Part shown: piece after piece, positions 23,414-36,431 of the stretch | Layout of the letters: each line of letters opens with the position of its first letter | Position numbering within the stretch: position 1 is the stretch's first letter | Position numbers and translations under genes: made by a program | The notes under the pieces: model-generated | What the model was told of the DNA's origin: nothing | Seen by the model: the letters and a program-made list of their open reading frames with translations, nothing else | The model's database searches: none | Source of the DNA: Amia ocellicauda | Lineage: Eukaryota; Chordata; Actinopteri; Amiiformes; Amiidae | Assembly: GCF_036373705.1 (NCBI RefSeq) | Contig: NC_089853.1 | Location: 885,001-949,000 of the forward strand | Length of the DNA stretch: 64,000 nt | Reading direction: 5' to 3'

Positions 23414-26400
23414 AATGTCAAATACTGCTGCAGGAAATGCAAATTTATTTATTTAATCTTTGTTTTGTTCCCCCCCCAGAAAACTTTGTCATCTTCAATC
23501 AGTCGTCCAGCTTCCTGCAGGTAGACATGAAGCCCTGGCTGACCATACAGGTCCAGGTCAAGCCCATCTTCAGTGTGTACCTGCGGGCCCAAGAGATGCT
23601 GGCCGGACTCACAAAAGGTCAGGCAGTCTCCCGCTCACACTGCTGTGCACCCCAGGATGTAACATTCATAGTAATATAATGGCAGAGACAGCCCATGTGG
23701 CCACAGGGGTTTCAGCTGCAGCTTTGGTGTTTGTCCGGCAGCAGAATGTGAAGCTCTAAACACCAGTGTGGTCAGCTGACTGTTCTGAAAAGGGAATGGT
23801 GTGACAGAGGCCTGCAGCTGGTCTGCTGCCTGAAGGCCCACTGTGTAGTGAGAGGCAAGGGCATTAGACGCTGAGTCAAGGAGGCTATTCAACATGCCAG
23901 AGGAACTTCAGGGACAACTGTTTCAGATATATGCAATGCAGACAAAGAACATGGCTACTGTTAAAGTAAAAAATTCTATTAGAGCTGCACTTCCTAACAA
24001 CAACGGAACAATGACCGGGTCAACGTACAGTTCCTGTAGCTAACTAAAATCTGTAGCTAACAAACATAACATGTTGTGCCACTAGGTGGCACCCTATATA
24101 TAGTTAACTTGCATAACAACAACTGCCCTGTTCTGTGTCTTCCCCCAGGGCTCTGTGGTAACTTCAACGACAACTCCAGAGATGACTTCAAGAACAGCAT
24201 GGGCATCCGGGAGGGCACAGCCTCACGCTTCGTCGACTCCTGGAGCCTTGACATGGACTGCCCCCCCGCCAGCAACGCAGACCTGGACCCGTGCAGTGCC
24301 AACATCCTGAGCGGTAAGTGTCTCCTCCAGGTCCCCCTGGGTCCGTAAGGCCCTGCGACATCTGCTGGCTCTGTGGAGAGCAGAGCAGAGTCTGTACACT
24401 GACTATTATAGCATATTGTATTTTGCTGATCTTTTATATGGCTGTTGGAATGGCATTCATTATTATTATTATTTATTTATTGGCAGATGCTCTTATCCAG
24501 GGCGACTTACAAAATCTAAGCGCAATACAAAGTGCAAAAATACAGTGCAGTACAAGGCATAACATATTACAAATTCCAATTCACATTTCATGCACATTTC
24601 ACAGGATAAAGAGTTTAAACAATTCAGGCACAAGCATGTTGCTTTGGCCTCAAGGGGCCACGGGCAGTGTTATTGGACCTCTGTGCCTGATGTATCAAAG
24701 ACATAATAATAACTTCCAGAACGAATTAAACTGAGGTCACACAATTAATACCAAGACAAACGCAAGCTGTACAACTGCAGGTGAGCGTTTCCATAAGAAA
24801 TGGCAGGAAGTGAAGAAATAAAACACCTGATGGTTGCCATGGTTTTGAGTGGAGACGGCCTGTGACCCAACACTGACTGAGCTGCTGTGTTTGGGCTGGG
24901 CTGGGTTTTTGATTCTCTCACCACAGCTGAATATGCGAAGGAACACTGCAGGGTTCTGCTGGACAGAGATGGAGTGTTTGGCAAGTGCCACGCTGAGGTG
25001 GACCCCCATGAGTATTTCAAGGTGAGGGGAAAATATATATAATAACTCTGTCTGTATCTGAGCTGTAATAAAAATAAAAAAACATACAAATCTACAAAAT
25101 AAAGAAACCTAGAAATTTAAATCAAGAAAGAAAATGTGCTGGATTCTCCCACCTCCTGCTTTGCTCTACTGTTTTACAGAGGTGCATGTTTGAGATCTGC
25201 AATTACCCGCACACTGTGAGCTATCTGTGCGCCGTGCTCAGGGCCTATGCCAGGGCTTGCTCCCGCAAGGGCATCGAGGTGGACGGCTGGTGGAACAGCA
25301 CCCAGCACTGTGGTGAGTCACACAGGCAGTGAGTGAGGGAGTGTGGGGAGACGTGTGTGTGGCAGTGTATGTGTCAGAGTGTGTGACAGTGTGACAATGG
25401 GTGAGTTAGGCAGTGTATGTGAAAGTGTGTGTGTAGAGCTATGGGTTGGAGAAACAAGAAAGAGAGTGGACAGTGTTAGTGGTGGACAGTTCCTGGTCTC
25501 AAGGGTCAATCTGCCTCCTGCTGTGATTGACCTCATTGAGTTCTCAGTTCCCTGACTGTGCCTCATTTCCCTCCAGAGCTCAGCTGTGCGCCTGGCCAGA
25601 GGTTTGTGTATGATGCCTCCCTATGCGGCCGCACCTGCCTGTACCTGAGTCTGGAGGACAGCTGCTCACCCAGCCCCCTGCCCCTGGAGGGCTGCACCTG
25701 CCCAGCCCAGCTGTACCTGGACGAGCATGGCCACTGTGTGCCCGAGGCCAACTGCCCCTGCTTGGATGGCAGCCAGCTCATCCCTGCGGGCACCAGGATG
25801 TTCCTCGATGGGGCCAATTGGTGAGTGGACAGCAGCAGGGTCTGTCTGGCAGCTGGATACCTCAGCCTAAAGCTGCAGAGGCTGCTCAGCCAGTTTACTG
25901 TGAAAGTGGTGCACTGGTGGTTGTGTGTTTTTAGTGTTAGAATGCCCTCCTATGGGTTACAGTGTTACAGTGCCCTCTTACGGTTACAGTGCTGTCCTTT
26001 GGGTTTAGCATGTCTTCAGTTGCCCAGGGTCCAGTGTGAAGAAGCAAAGTGAAATCCGGTTGAACGCCATGGGAACTCAGTTTACAACTTTGGTAACACC
26101 ACAGGAATACCATGTTGAAAGGGCAAACATCTGTTGGTGCTTTTCCCCAGGTAAAACTGCTGGACAAATACCTTTCATAGTTCAGTATGTGACCAGCGCT
26201 GTGATCCTGCAATTTATTTATTTACTATTTTTATAAGTGTGATTATATTTATTTTATGAAGTCACATTTCACTACTGAAACTCTAATATTTTCATTTTTT
26301 TTTATTATCTTGCAGTTCTTGTGTGAATGGGGTGTTAGATTGCTCGGAGACCAGGAGTTTAGTTCCCCAAGGTATGTTGTAAGGGAAGAGATTCAGCGTT

Positions 26401-28567
26401 GTCGTTTATCTGGAGTGAAGAGCATAACATTTACTGTTGCGTAATAAATGGTTTGTGTTCAAGGAGAAACGAGGGTCATGACCGAGCGGCAAGTTGGAAG
26501 GGGTGTTGTAACCTGGCAGCTGAAACAAGGCTATTGGTTAGTGCAGGGTCATTCTCCCCAACCACAGGACTGCAATTTACCATTGTTGAGATGCATGTTG
26601 GCATTCGGTTGGCCGAGCTTTATTAACTTTATTAATATATTTATTAATGATAGGGTTGTCATGTCTCATAGTTCATGTTTTCATTCACTAACGTTCTCGT
26701 GAATTTAAACAGAAGAGGCAGATGCTCCTGAGTTAAAGTCTGACAGTCTGATGTGTGTTGTATCATCCTTGCAGTAAGGATGCTGTAACGTCCTGTGTCT
26801 GCTCTCTCTTCTAGACAGCTACATGGACCGCTGCAACTCCTCAAAGGTCTTCCACTCCTGTGTGAACGAGACCCAGAATGCCTGCGAGCCCACCTGCCAG
26901 AGTCTGAGGACGGGGGCTGTTTGTGTACGTGTCTGCTCTGTGTGCTGTCCAGCGCTGCGGTCACTCTCACTCTGCCCTGCTCTCTCTGTGTGCTGTCCAG
27001 TGCTGCGGTCACTCTGCTCATTCCCGCTCTCACTGTCCCTGCTTCACCACTTCTTTGTGGTTCCAGACGAGCTGTGTGACCGGCTGCTTCTGTCCCTTGG
27101 GCCAGTACGATGACAAGCTGCAGGGCTGCGTGAATCTGGAGAACTGTTCCTGCGAACAGGGCCAGGACCTGTATTATGCCGGCACAGTCCTGACGACTGA
27201 GTGCAACACCTGGTAGGGGGGCGGCGGGATCACTGTTCCTGCTTCTGCTGCTTAGAGAACAATGATTAAACACAGGTGGTGTCTCTTCAGACCAAAGGAG
27301 TCCAGATTTTAATTTTAAAATGTATTTATGTTTTTATTCTTCTCTATTTGAGGTTTCAGGATTTGTAACGTTAATGTTAGGAAAGCCAGATATTTCTAAG
27401 TGTGTCCATCTCTTTGTGTGTGTGTGTGTGTGTGTTTGTCTGTGTGCAGCACCTGTAAGGGGGGGCAATGGGAGTGTGTCCTGAGCGAGGTGTGCCCGGG
27501 CACCTGCCTGCAGTACGGAGAGGGGCACTTCAGGACCTTTGATGACCTCAGCTTCACCTTCGATGGCAGCTGCTCCTACCTACTGCTGCAGGTGGGACTG
27601 TGGGGTGGTGGGGCTGTCTGTGGGGCTTGGCTGTGGGCCAGACTAGGGCTGCTGGTAGGGGTGGCAGCAGGCACACCGCCGAGCCTGTTATACTGACATC
27701 AGCCCCTGCATTATGGGAGTGGTCATTTAGTGTGGTGCAGTGGTCTCCTACCCTGGTCCTGGAGAGCCCCAATCCACTTCATCTTATAGGTCACCTTAAG
27801 TCACCAATTTCTAAATACTGGGAACACATGGGACTTATAAATCAATTAAGCAAGTCAGCCTGCAGGTATTCAGATAATTGCTCCAATGGTTTCTAAAGGA
27901 CTAAATTTACCACCTGCTTCATTGATCAGAATGAAATACTTCCAGGTGTTTATAAATTGGTGATAGAAGGGTCACCACAAAAACCTGCTGGATAGGGGCT
28001 CCCCAGGACCAGGGTTAGAGACTACTGTTGCAGAGTAATGTAGTGCAGTGTACTGGGTTTGTCACTCTGTAGGGGTGGATGTGTGGATGTCAAGTACTCA
28101 AGATACACACTCTCTCTGTATCTCTCGCACTCACACTCACAAGGCATGGCTGGTGCCGTGATGTGAGGGTTCACAGGCAGGGGTGCCAGGTCCTTAGGAA
28201 TCTGCTTGACTGCACGGCCGCTCTGCTACAATCTCTCCCCCTCAGCAGCTGCGGTGGCCCAATGTGGCTCTTGCCTGCGGTTGTGTGTCTAATGTATTTG
28301 TAACGGCCACTGTTGTAGGATTCCTGCAGTGGGGAGGGGAAGCCCCAGTTCTCTGTGGAGACCAAGAACGTGCTGTGTGGGAACCCAGGCTACACCTGCT
28401 ACAGGGCCGTCCAGCTCACTGTCGGGGTAAGAGCCTGACTTGCAGCACCGCTGGCTACACTCCCAGCGGTGCCACCAGAGACACAGACACCCAGCAGCCC
28501 TGCTAACGAACTTCACCTGATTCAACCTGACGAGCTGTCATTGGAAAACAGCGCTGGAGGGGAAGAG

Positions 28568-28605
<38 letters not shown>

Positions 28606-31600
28606 ACATAAAGGAAGGTGCTTACTGTATTCTCTCTAACTACCTTCCCCTCTACTGTTGTGTTTATGTGCCATTGTGCTTGTTGCCATGTTGTTGTGTT
28701 GTCGCATTGTTTGTTGTTGTGCATGTTGTCATGTTGCGCTGTGGCTGCAGGACGCGGTGCTCCAGCTGGATGGGGGCTCCTACACCATCACACCCCCATC
28801 CGCCTCCGACAACTTCACTGTTCAGGACAACACCCTGTACCTGGTGGTCACAGTGGCAGTGCCCCCCCCGCCCAACCAGCTGACCCTCATCTGGAACAAG
28901 AACATGAACGTGCTCATCAAACTCATCAAGAGCAGCCCAGTAAGTCAGCCGCACAGTAAGTCAGGCAAGTGGCCAGCAGTGTGCAGGTGTGGTCAGGGCT
29001 CTTGACTCTCAAGTGGAGGGTTGTAGGTTTAATTCCAGGGCACTGCTGTTGTATCCTTGAGCAAGGTACTTTACCTTGCTCCAGTAAATGCCCAGCTGTA
29101 TGAATGGGTACAAATGTAAAAAAATAATGTGATATACTGTAACAATTATCCAGTTACCCTGGATAAGGGTGTCTGCTAAGAAATTGAATAATAATAATAA
29201 TAATAAAAGCGGCCGGTAAGACATGCTTGCTATAATCAACAGCATTTTTCAAACTGAAAATAGTCTCCTGAATAATTCTGTGTCAAATGAGGGAGGTGAA
29301 CACCTTGCCTCTCAGGTGACTCTGTGCCCAACCCCTGCTTGCCTCTCAGGTGACTCTATGCGGTTTGTGTGGCAACTTCAACGGGAAGAATGGCGACGAC
29401 TTCACGTTGCAGAACGGGGACCTGACTGCTGACACTCTGCAGTTCGCCAATTCCTGGAGGACCGACCCTAGCTGCCCTGATGCCCCACTGCTGTCCAGCA
29501 CCTGTGAAATAAACCCCATGCGCCAGGCTTGGGCACAGCGGCGCTGTGACATCATCAAGAGCATTGTGTTCCAGCCCTGCCATGACCAGGTCTGAGGCTC
29601 TGATCTCATTGTCTCTCTTTCTGTCTCCCTGTGTCTCCTCTCTCTTCGTCTATCTGCTCCTCTCTCTCTCTACTCAAACAGGTCAGCATCATCTGAATCC
29701 CCCTACCTACTCCCATCTCTCTTGCACTCTTGTGCTATCTCTCTCTCTCCTCCCACAGTGAGGCTGCTGCTGTAGAAATCTGTGCTCTGTGTGTCTCTGT
29801 TGATTAGCTGAGGTCGTATATATGTATGTACAGAGAGAGGTGTTTTTGTTTGTAATTCAACTGTGCAGTGCAGAAATGACAGCAATGCATGCGGTGTCTG
29901 TGTGCAGGTCTACTACCTGCCTTTCTACGAGGCCTGTGTGCAGGACGGCTGCGCATGCTCAACGGGTGGGGACTGCGAATGCATCTGTAACGCAGTCGCT
30001 GTGTATGCAAAAGAGTGTCTGGATCAGGGCGTGTGTGTGGACTGGAGGACACCTGACTTCTGCCGTGAGTCCAGTCTCTCTGTCCTCGTCTCTCTCTCTC
30101 TCTCTCTTTCTATCTGCCTCTCTATGTCCCTGTCTCTCCTTCTGATTCTCTGTCTTGTACTCTCTCTGTCCTAATCTCTCTCTCCCTGTGATTCTGTCTC
30201 TGACTCTCTGTCCTAATCTCTCTTGTTCTACTTACAGTGGTAGATCTGGGTATTAACAAAATGAACTACAGTCCAGTTGAAACACCCTTTGCTTGATCAA
30301 CATGTGATGAAGCTATTAAAATAATAAAAATAATAGTAATATGAATGTTAAAAAGTGCTCTCTCCTTTTCTCCCAGCTGTCTACTGTGACTTCTACATTT
30401 CACACAAGAAGGTCGAATCCTCCTACACCTACATCGAAAATAAGACTTGTACCTGGCACTACCAGCCCTGTCTCTGCCCCTTCAACTCCTTGGGCTCCCC
30501 AAGGATCAGTAATGTGGAAGGTATGGTGCACATTTGCCCTGTCCCCTCTTCTTCTTGCATATGGCTGATGTCTCAAGAGTGACACCTGTAATTTTACACT
30601 GAGGAGCTGGAGCGAGCCGATGGGTGTGGTGGAGTGCAGTGTCTCTGTGATATCTCTGTTATTATTATCAATCTGCCATTGAGTTATTAAGTTTGTTCCT
30701 GAAGGTGAAGTTCTCAGTGGTTTCCATTTGTGCGGTGAGGTCTCCACATCTGTCTGAGTCTGTGCGAATGCAGTTTAAAGCTGTCCAAACCCATGTGTGA
30801 CATCAAAGCCAGGGACCGCCTGTGTCAGGTCTTCCACAAGCTCTTTGCTTGGGAATTCTTTTGATGTCCATTCAGCTCCTTCACCCTGAGACAGGCTGTT
30901 GTGTTGTGGCGCATGGGAGTGGAGTGGCAAAGCGCTTAGATGTGAAAAGCTGTGTACAAAATGAGACTGCTTTAATAATTTGTGTGGGCTCCTCTACTTC
31001 TGCTTCAGGAGGGTAATTTTCCAAGGGCCATACAGCTTGTAAACCCAAAAGTGGGCCCAACTACTGAGCTTTGGTCATTATTATTATTTTTATTTCTTGG
31101 CAGATGCCCTTATCCAGGGCGACTTACAACATAAGTGCAAAACAAAGTGCAAAAATAGTTAAGTTCAAGGCATCAAACATTACAAGCAGTCATCTGACTG
31201 TCAGCACTGTGTGAGTACGACCCAAACACACTCCTCTTTGTGTCTTCTGTGCAGGTTGCTACAAATGCCCCTCTGATGAATACTTCAATGAAGCACTACA
31301 GAGGTGTGCCCCCTGTGGTGAGTCCAGCTGCCGGTGGCCCTGTCTTGGCAGGGGCTTCTGTGCTGTGTGCCTGTACGACCCAGCTAAATGCGTTTCAGTC
31401 AGAGCACACAGTAATCTCTTGGGTGTTTCCTCCTGATCTGACATACTGTTATGAATGTGAAACTGCCCCTGCATGTTCTCCAGCTGTTCAGTGTAGCAAT
31501 AACAAAATTATGGATATCTGGAAGACAGAGGTAAGTAGAAAATAAATATTTCTATTTCTACTAATTTCTCTTCTACCTCTAGCCAATGAAGACAGAGTTA

Positions 31601-32150
31601 GATGAGAATGGCATCATACCAGGCTGTTTCCTGGGCTCCAGACCTGTTTGAAGTGGTCGAGCAGGGCTGTGCTGCCCTCTGACACAGGGAGTTTGTGGAA
31701 GAACAGGACGCAGTGCTGTAGCTTCCGTCAGCACAGACTCCACAGGCCCTACTCCCTGCTGGTGCCATCACCAGGACCGTCACCTAGCAGAGCTGCACTG
31801 ACTGCACTGTGTGTCTTTCAGAATTACCGAAGAAGCCAACAACTACAGAACCACCATCAACTACATGTACAACAGCTACACAACCAACCACCCTGCCAGA
31901 ATTCACAACCACAACTACACAAACGCCATCGACTACCACTATGCCACTGGCATCTACAGGATCTACAACACCAGCAGCAATAATAACGCAGTCAATGTGG
32001 ACAACACAGAAGGTCACACCTCAGATCCACTTCACAGGTGAGTCGGGGGGGTTGTGACCTTCACTGTGCGCAGCGCAGCCCTGTGGGCAGACTGGGTTTA
32101 TTCAGAGAGACGCATGCAAACCAATGCAGATAAAAGCATCAACAGACATG

Positions 32151-32189
<39 letters not shown>

Positions 32190-35100
32190 ACACTGACTGT
32201 GCTTTGTGTCTTTCAGAATTACCGATCAAGCCAACAACTACACAGACACCATCAACTACATTAGGAACCGCTACACAACCACCTACAACACCCACCCTGC
32301 CAGAATTCACAACCACAACTACACAACCACCATCAACTACATTAACCACCCAGCAGCAAACAACAACAACACAAACACCAACAACTACAGAAACATCATC
32401 AACTAGACAAACACCTTCAACAACATTATCAACCCAGCAACCTACAACAATGACACAAACACCATCAACTGCATTAACCACAGCTACACAATCACCTACA
32501 ACACCCACCCTGCCAGAATCCACAACCACAACTACACAACCACCATCAACTACATTAACCACCCAGAAGCCCACAACAACAACACAAACACCAACAACTA
32601 CAGAAACATCATCAACTAGACCTACACCTTCAACAACATTATCAACCCAGCAACCTACAACAATAACACAACCACCATCAACTACACAATCACCTACAGG
32701 ACCCACCCTGCCAGAATCCACAGCCACACAACCACCATCAACTACATTAACCACGGCTACACAACCGCCTACAACACCCACCCTGCCAGAATTCACAACT
32801 ACACAACCACCATCAACTACATTAACCACCCAGCAGCCCACAACAACAACACAAACACCAACAACTACAGAAACATCATCAACTAGACATACACCTTCAA
32901 CAACATTATCAACCCAGCAACCTACAACAATGACACAAACACCATCAACTGCATTAACCACAGCTACACAACCACCTACAACACCCACCCTGCCAGAATT
33001 CACAACTACACAACCACCATCAACTACATTAACCACCCAGCAGCCCACAACAACAACACAAACACCAACAACTACAGAAACATCAACTAGACATACACCT
33101 TCAACAACATTATCAACCCAGCAACCTACAACAATAACACAACCACCATCAACTACACAATCACCTACAGGACCCACCCTGCCAGAATCCACAACCACAC
33201 AACCACCATCAACTACATTAACCACGGCTACACAACCGCCTACAACACCCACCCTGCCAGAATTCACAACTACACAACCACCATCAACTACATTAACCAC
33301 CCAGCAGCAAACAACAACAACACAAACACCAACAACTACAGAAACATCATCAACTAGACAAACACCATCAACTACATTATCAACCCAGCAACCTACAACA
33401 ATGACACAAACACCATCAACTGCATTAACCACAGCTACACAATCACCTACAGGACCCACCCTGCCAGAATCCACAGCCACACAACCACCATCAACTACAT
33501 TAACCACGGCTACACAACCGCCTACAACACCCACCCTGCCAGAATTCACAACCACAACTACACAACCACCATCAACTACATTAACCACCCAGCAGCCCAC
33601 AACAACGACACAAACACCAAGAACTAAAGAAACATCATCAACTAGACAAACACCATCAACAACATTATCAACCCAGCAACCTACAACAATAACACAACCA
33701 CCGTCAACTACATTAACCACGGCTACACAACCACCTACAACACCCACCCTGCCAGAATTCACAACTACACAACCACCATCAACTACATTAACCACCCAGC
33801 AGCCCACAACAACAACACAAACACCAACAACTACAGAAACATCATCAACTAGACAAACACCATCAACTACATTATCAACCCAGCAACCTACAACAATGAC
33901 ACAAACACCATCAACTGCATTAACCACAGCTACACAATCACCTACAGGACCCACCCTGCCAGAATCCACAGCCACACAACCACCATCAACTACATTAACC
34001 ACGGCTACACAACCGCCTACAACACCCACCCTGCCAGAATTCACAACTACACAACCACCATCAACTACATTAACCACCCAGCAGCAAACAACAACAACAC
34101 AAACACCAACAACTACAGAAACATCATCAACTAGACAAACACCATCAACTACATTATCAACCCAGCAACCTACAACAATGACACAAACACCATCAACTGC
34201 ATTAACCACAGCTACACAATCACCTACAGGACCCACCCTGCCAGAATCCACAGCCACACAACCACCATCAACTACATTAACCACGGCTACACAACCGCCT
34301 ACAACACCCACCCTGCCAGAATTCACAACCACAACTACACAACCACCATCAACTACATTAACCACTCAGCAGCCCACAACAACGACACAAACACCAAGAA
34401 CTAAAGAAACATCATCAACTAGACAAACACCATCAACAACATTATCAACCCAGCAACCTACAACAATGACACAAACACCATCAACTGCATTAACCACAGC
34501 TACACAACCACCTACAGGACCCAACCTGCCAGAATTCACAACCACAACTACACAAACACCATCAACTACATTAAGAACAGCTACACAACCACCTACAACA
34601 CCCACCCTGCCAGAATCCACAACCACAACTACACAACCACCATCAACTACATTAACCACCCAGCAGCCCACAACAACAACACAAACACCAACAACTACAG
34701 AAACATCATCAACTACACATACACCATCAACAACATTATCAAACCAGCAACCTACAACAATAACACAACCACCATCAACTATATTAACCACAGCTACACA
34801 ACCACCTACAACACACACCCTGCCAGAATCCATGACTACAACTACACAAACACCATCAACTGCATTAACCACAGCTACACAACCACCTACAACACACACC
34901 CTGCCAGAATCCACATCCCCAGCTACACAACCACCATCAACTACATTAACCACCCAGCAGCCCACAACAATGACACAAACACCAACAACTACAGAAACAT
35001 CATCAACTACACAAACGCCATCAACAACATTATCAACAACTCTGCAACCCACAACAACTACACAAACACCATCGACTACAACTACGCTACTGACATCTAT

Positions 35101-36400
35101 AGGATCTACATCACCAGCAGCAATAATAACACGGTCAATGTGGACAACACAGAAGATCACACCTCAGATCCAATTCGCAGGTGAGTCGGGGGGGTTGTGA
35201 CCTTCACTCTGCGCAGCGTGAGGTGCCGGCGCAGCCCTGTGGGCAGACTGGGTTTATTCAGCCCAGTCCACGGGTCTTCATTGAGCAGAGCGTCCTCTTA
35301 GGACACAAACCACAGAGAGACACATGCAAACCAATGCAGATAAAAGCATCAGCAGCAATACCAGTGATAGCAGCAGACCTGTAATAATAACAATAATACA
35401 ACTAGCTTTATTATTTTGGACCAGCAGTATTAAATATAAGTTTAGTAGCGTTTTCACTTCAGTATGTTGAGGTTCCTGGTGCAGCACCTCTTCAACTCAG
35501 CACAAACTCTGTGTTCTCATGCAGCTGGGCACGGGTGTCATGTCTAGAGCCAGTAGGCTTCAAGAAACCGGTACCTGACCCTTGCTCAAACTGCATCAGG
35601 TGGTGGAGGTCAAAATAAGTAATTTCCCCTCAAAGGCACAGAGACACGCATGACCTAATATGGAAAACATACAACGAAGGATATGTTGAAGAGTTTATAA
35701 TGAGTTTGCTAAAACATCACTGCTCGTTTACTCGTTTTCAGTTCTAGATGTTGAAACCTGCAGGATGACCAACAGCATCAGGGTGATCTCCGTGCAGAAT
35801 TGTACAGCAGAAGTAGGCGTCCAGACATGCCAAGGCACCTGCAGTTCGGGCTCGGGGTAAGAGGGTTTCAGGGCTCAATCAATGTGCCTCCTTAAGCATC
35901 TGACATGGACTGCCTGGTTCTTTGGTTTGGCTGCATCACTCTGACACTAATTCAACTCGATTCATCATTAAAGTAAAGATACATCTGAGCTTGGGAGCTC
36001 ATGTTGGTGGAGGGGTGCAGAGGGAACTGTTGGTGTTCGTCTTGCTTTCCTCCTACACAGCTGTGCACCGCTCTCCCCAGGGAGGGATGTCCCATGAGCT
36101 CCAGCTCCAGACTTTAGCTTCTTTGCCTTGCAGTGACACTTGGCCCAGGCAGCTGTTCTCTGTTATAATTTACATTACTGTAGTTGCAAAGCGCTGGTTG
36201 CTGCTCCTAGGGAGCCGTGTCAACGGCTCTGGCAGAAAGTGCACTAAACCCAGCTGTGCTCAGAGATTTACACACCCTTTAATTCACACCATTTCCTTCA
36301 GTGACGCGTTGACCAAGTCATATGCCAGGCCACGGAAATCCCAGTGGCAGGATGTTTTACACAGCTGACAGCCTGTCAGAGTTCAGCCATAAATAATCCT

Positions 36401-36431
<31 letters not shown>

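Noticed and set aside
32188..35160. Long minus-strand open frames (725 and 264 codons, Val/Asp/Gly-rich) opposite the PTS exon
   Set aside because: They mirror the ACA/ACC-rich threonine repeat, whose complement contains no stop codons. The sense strand has splice sites and mucin homology, so the antisense frames are composition artefacts.
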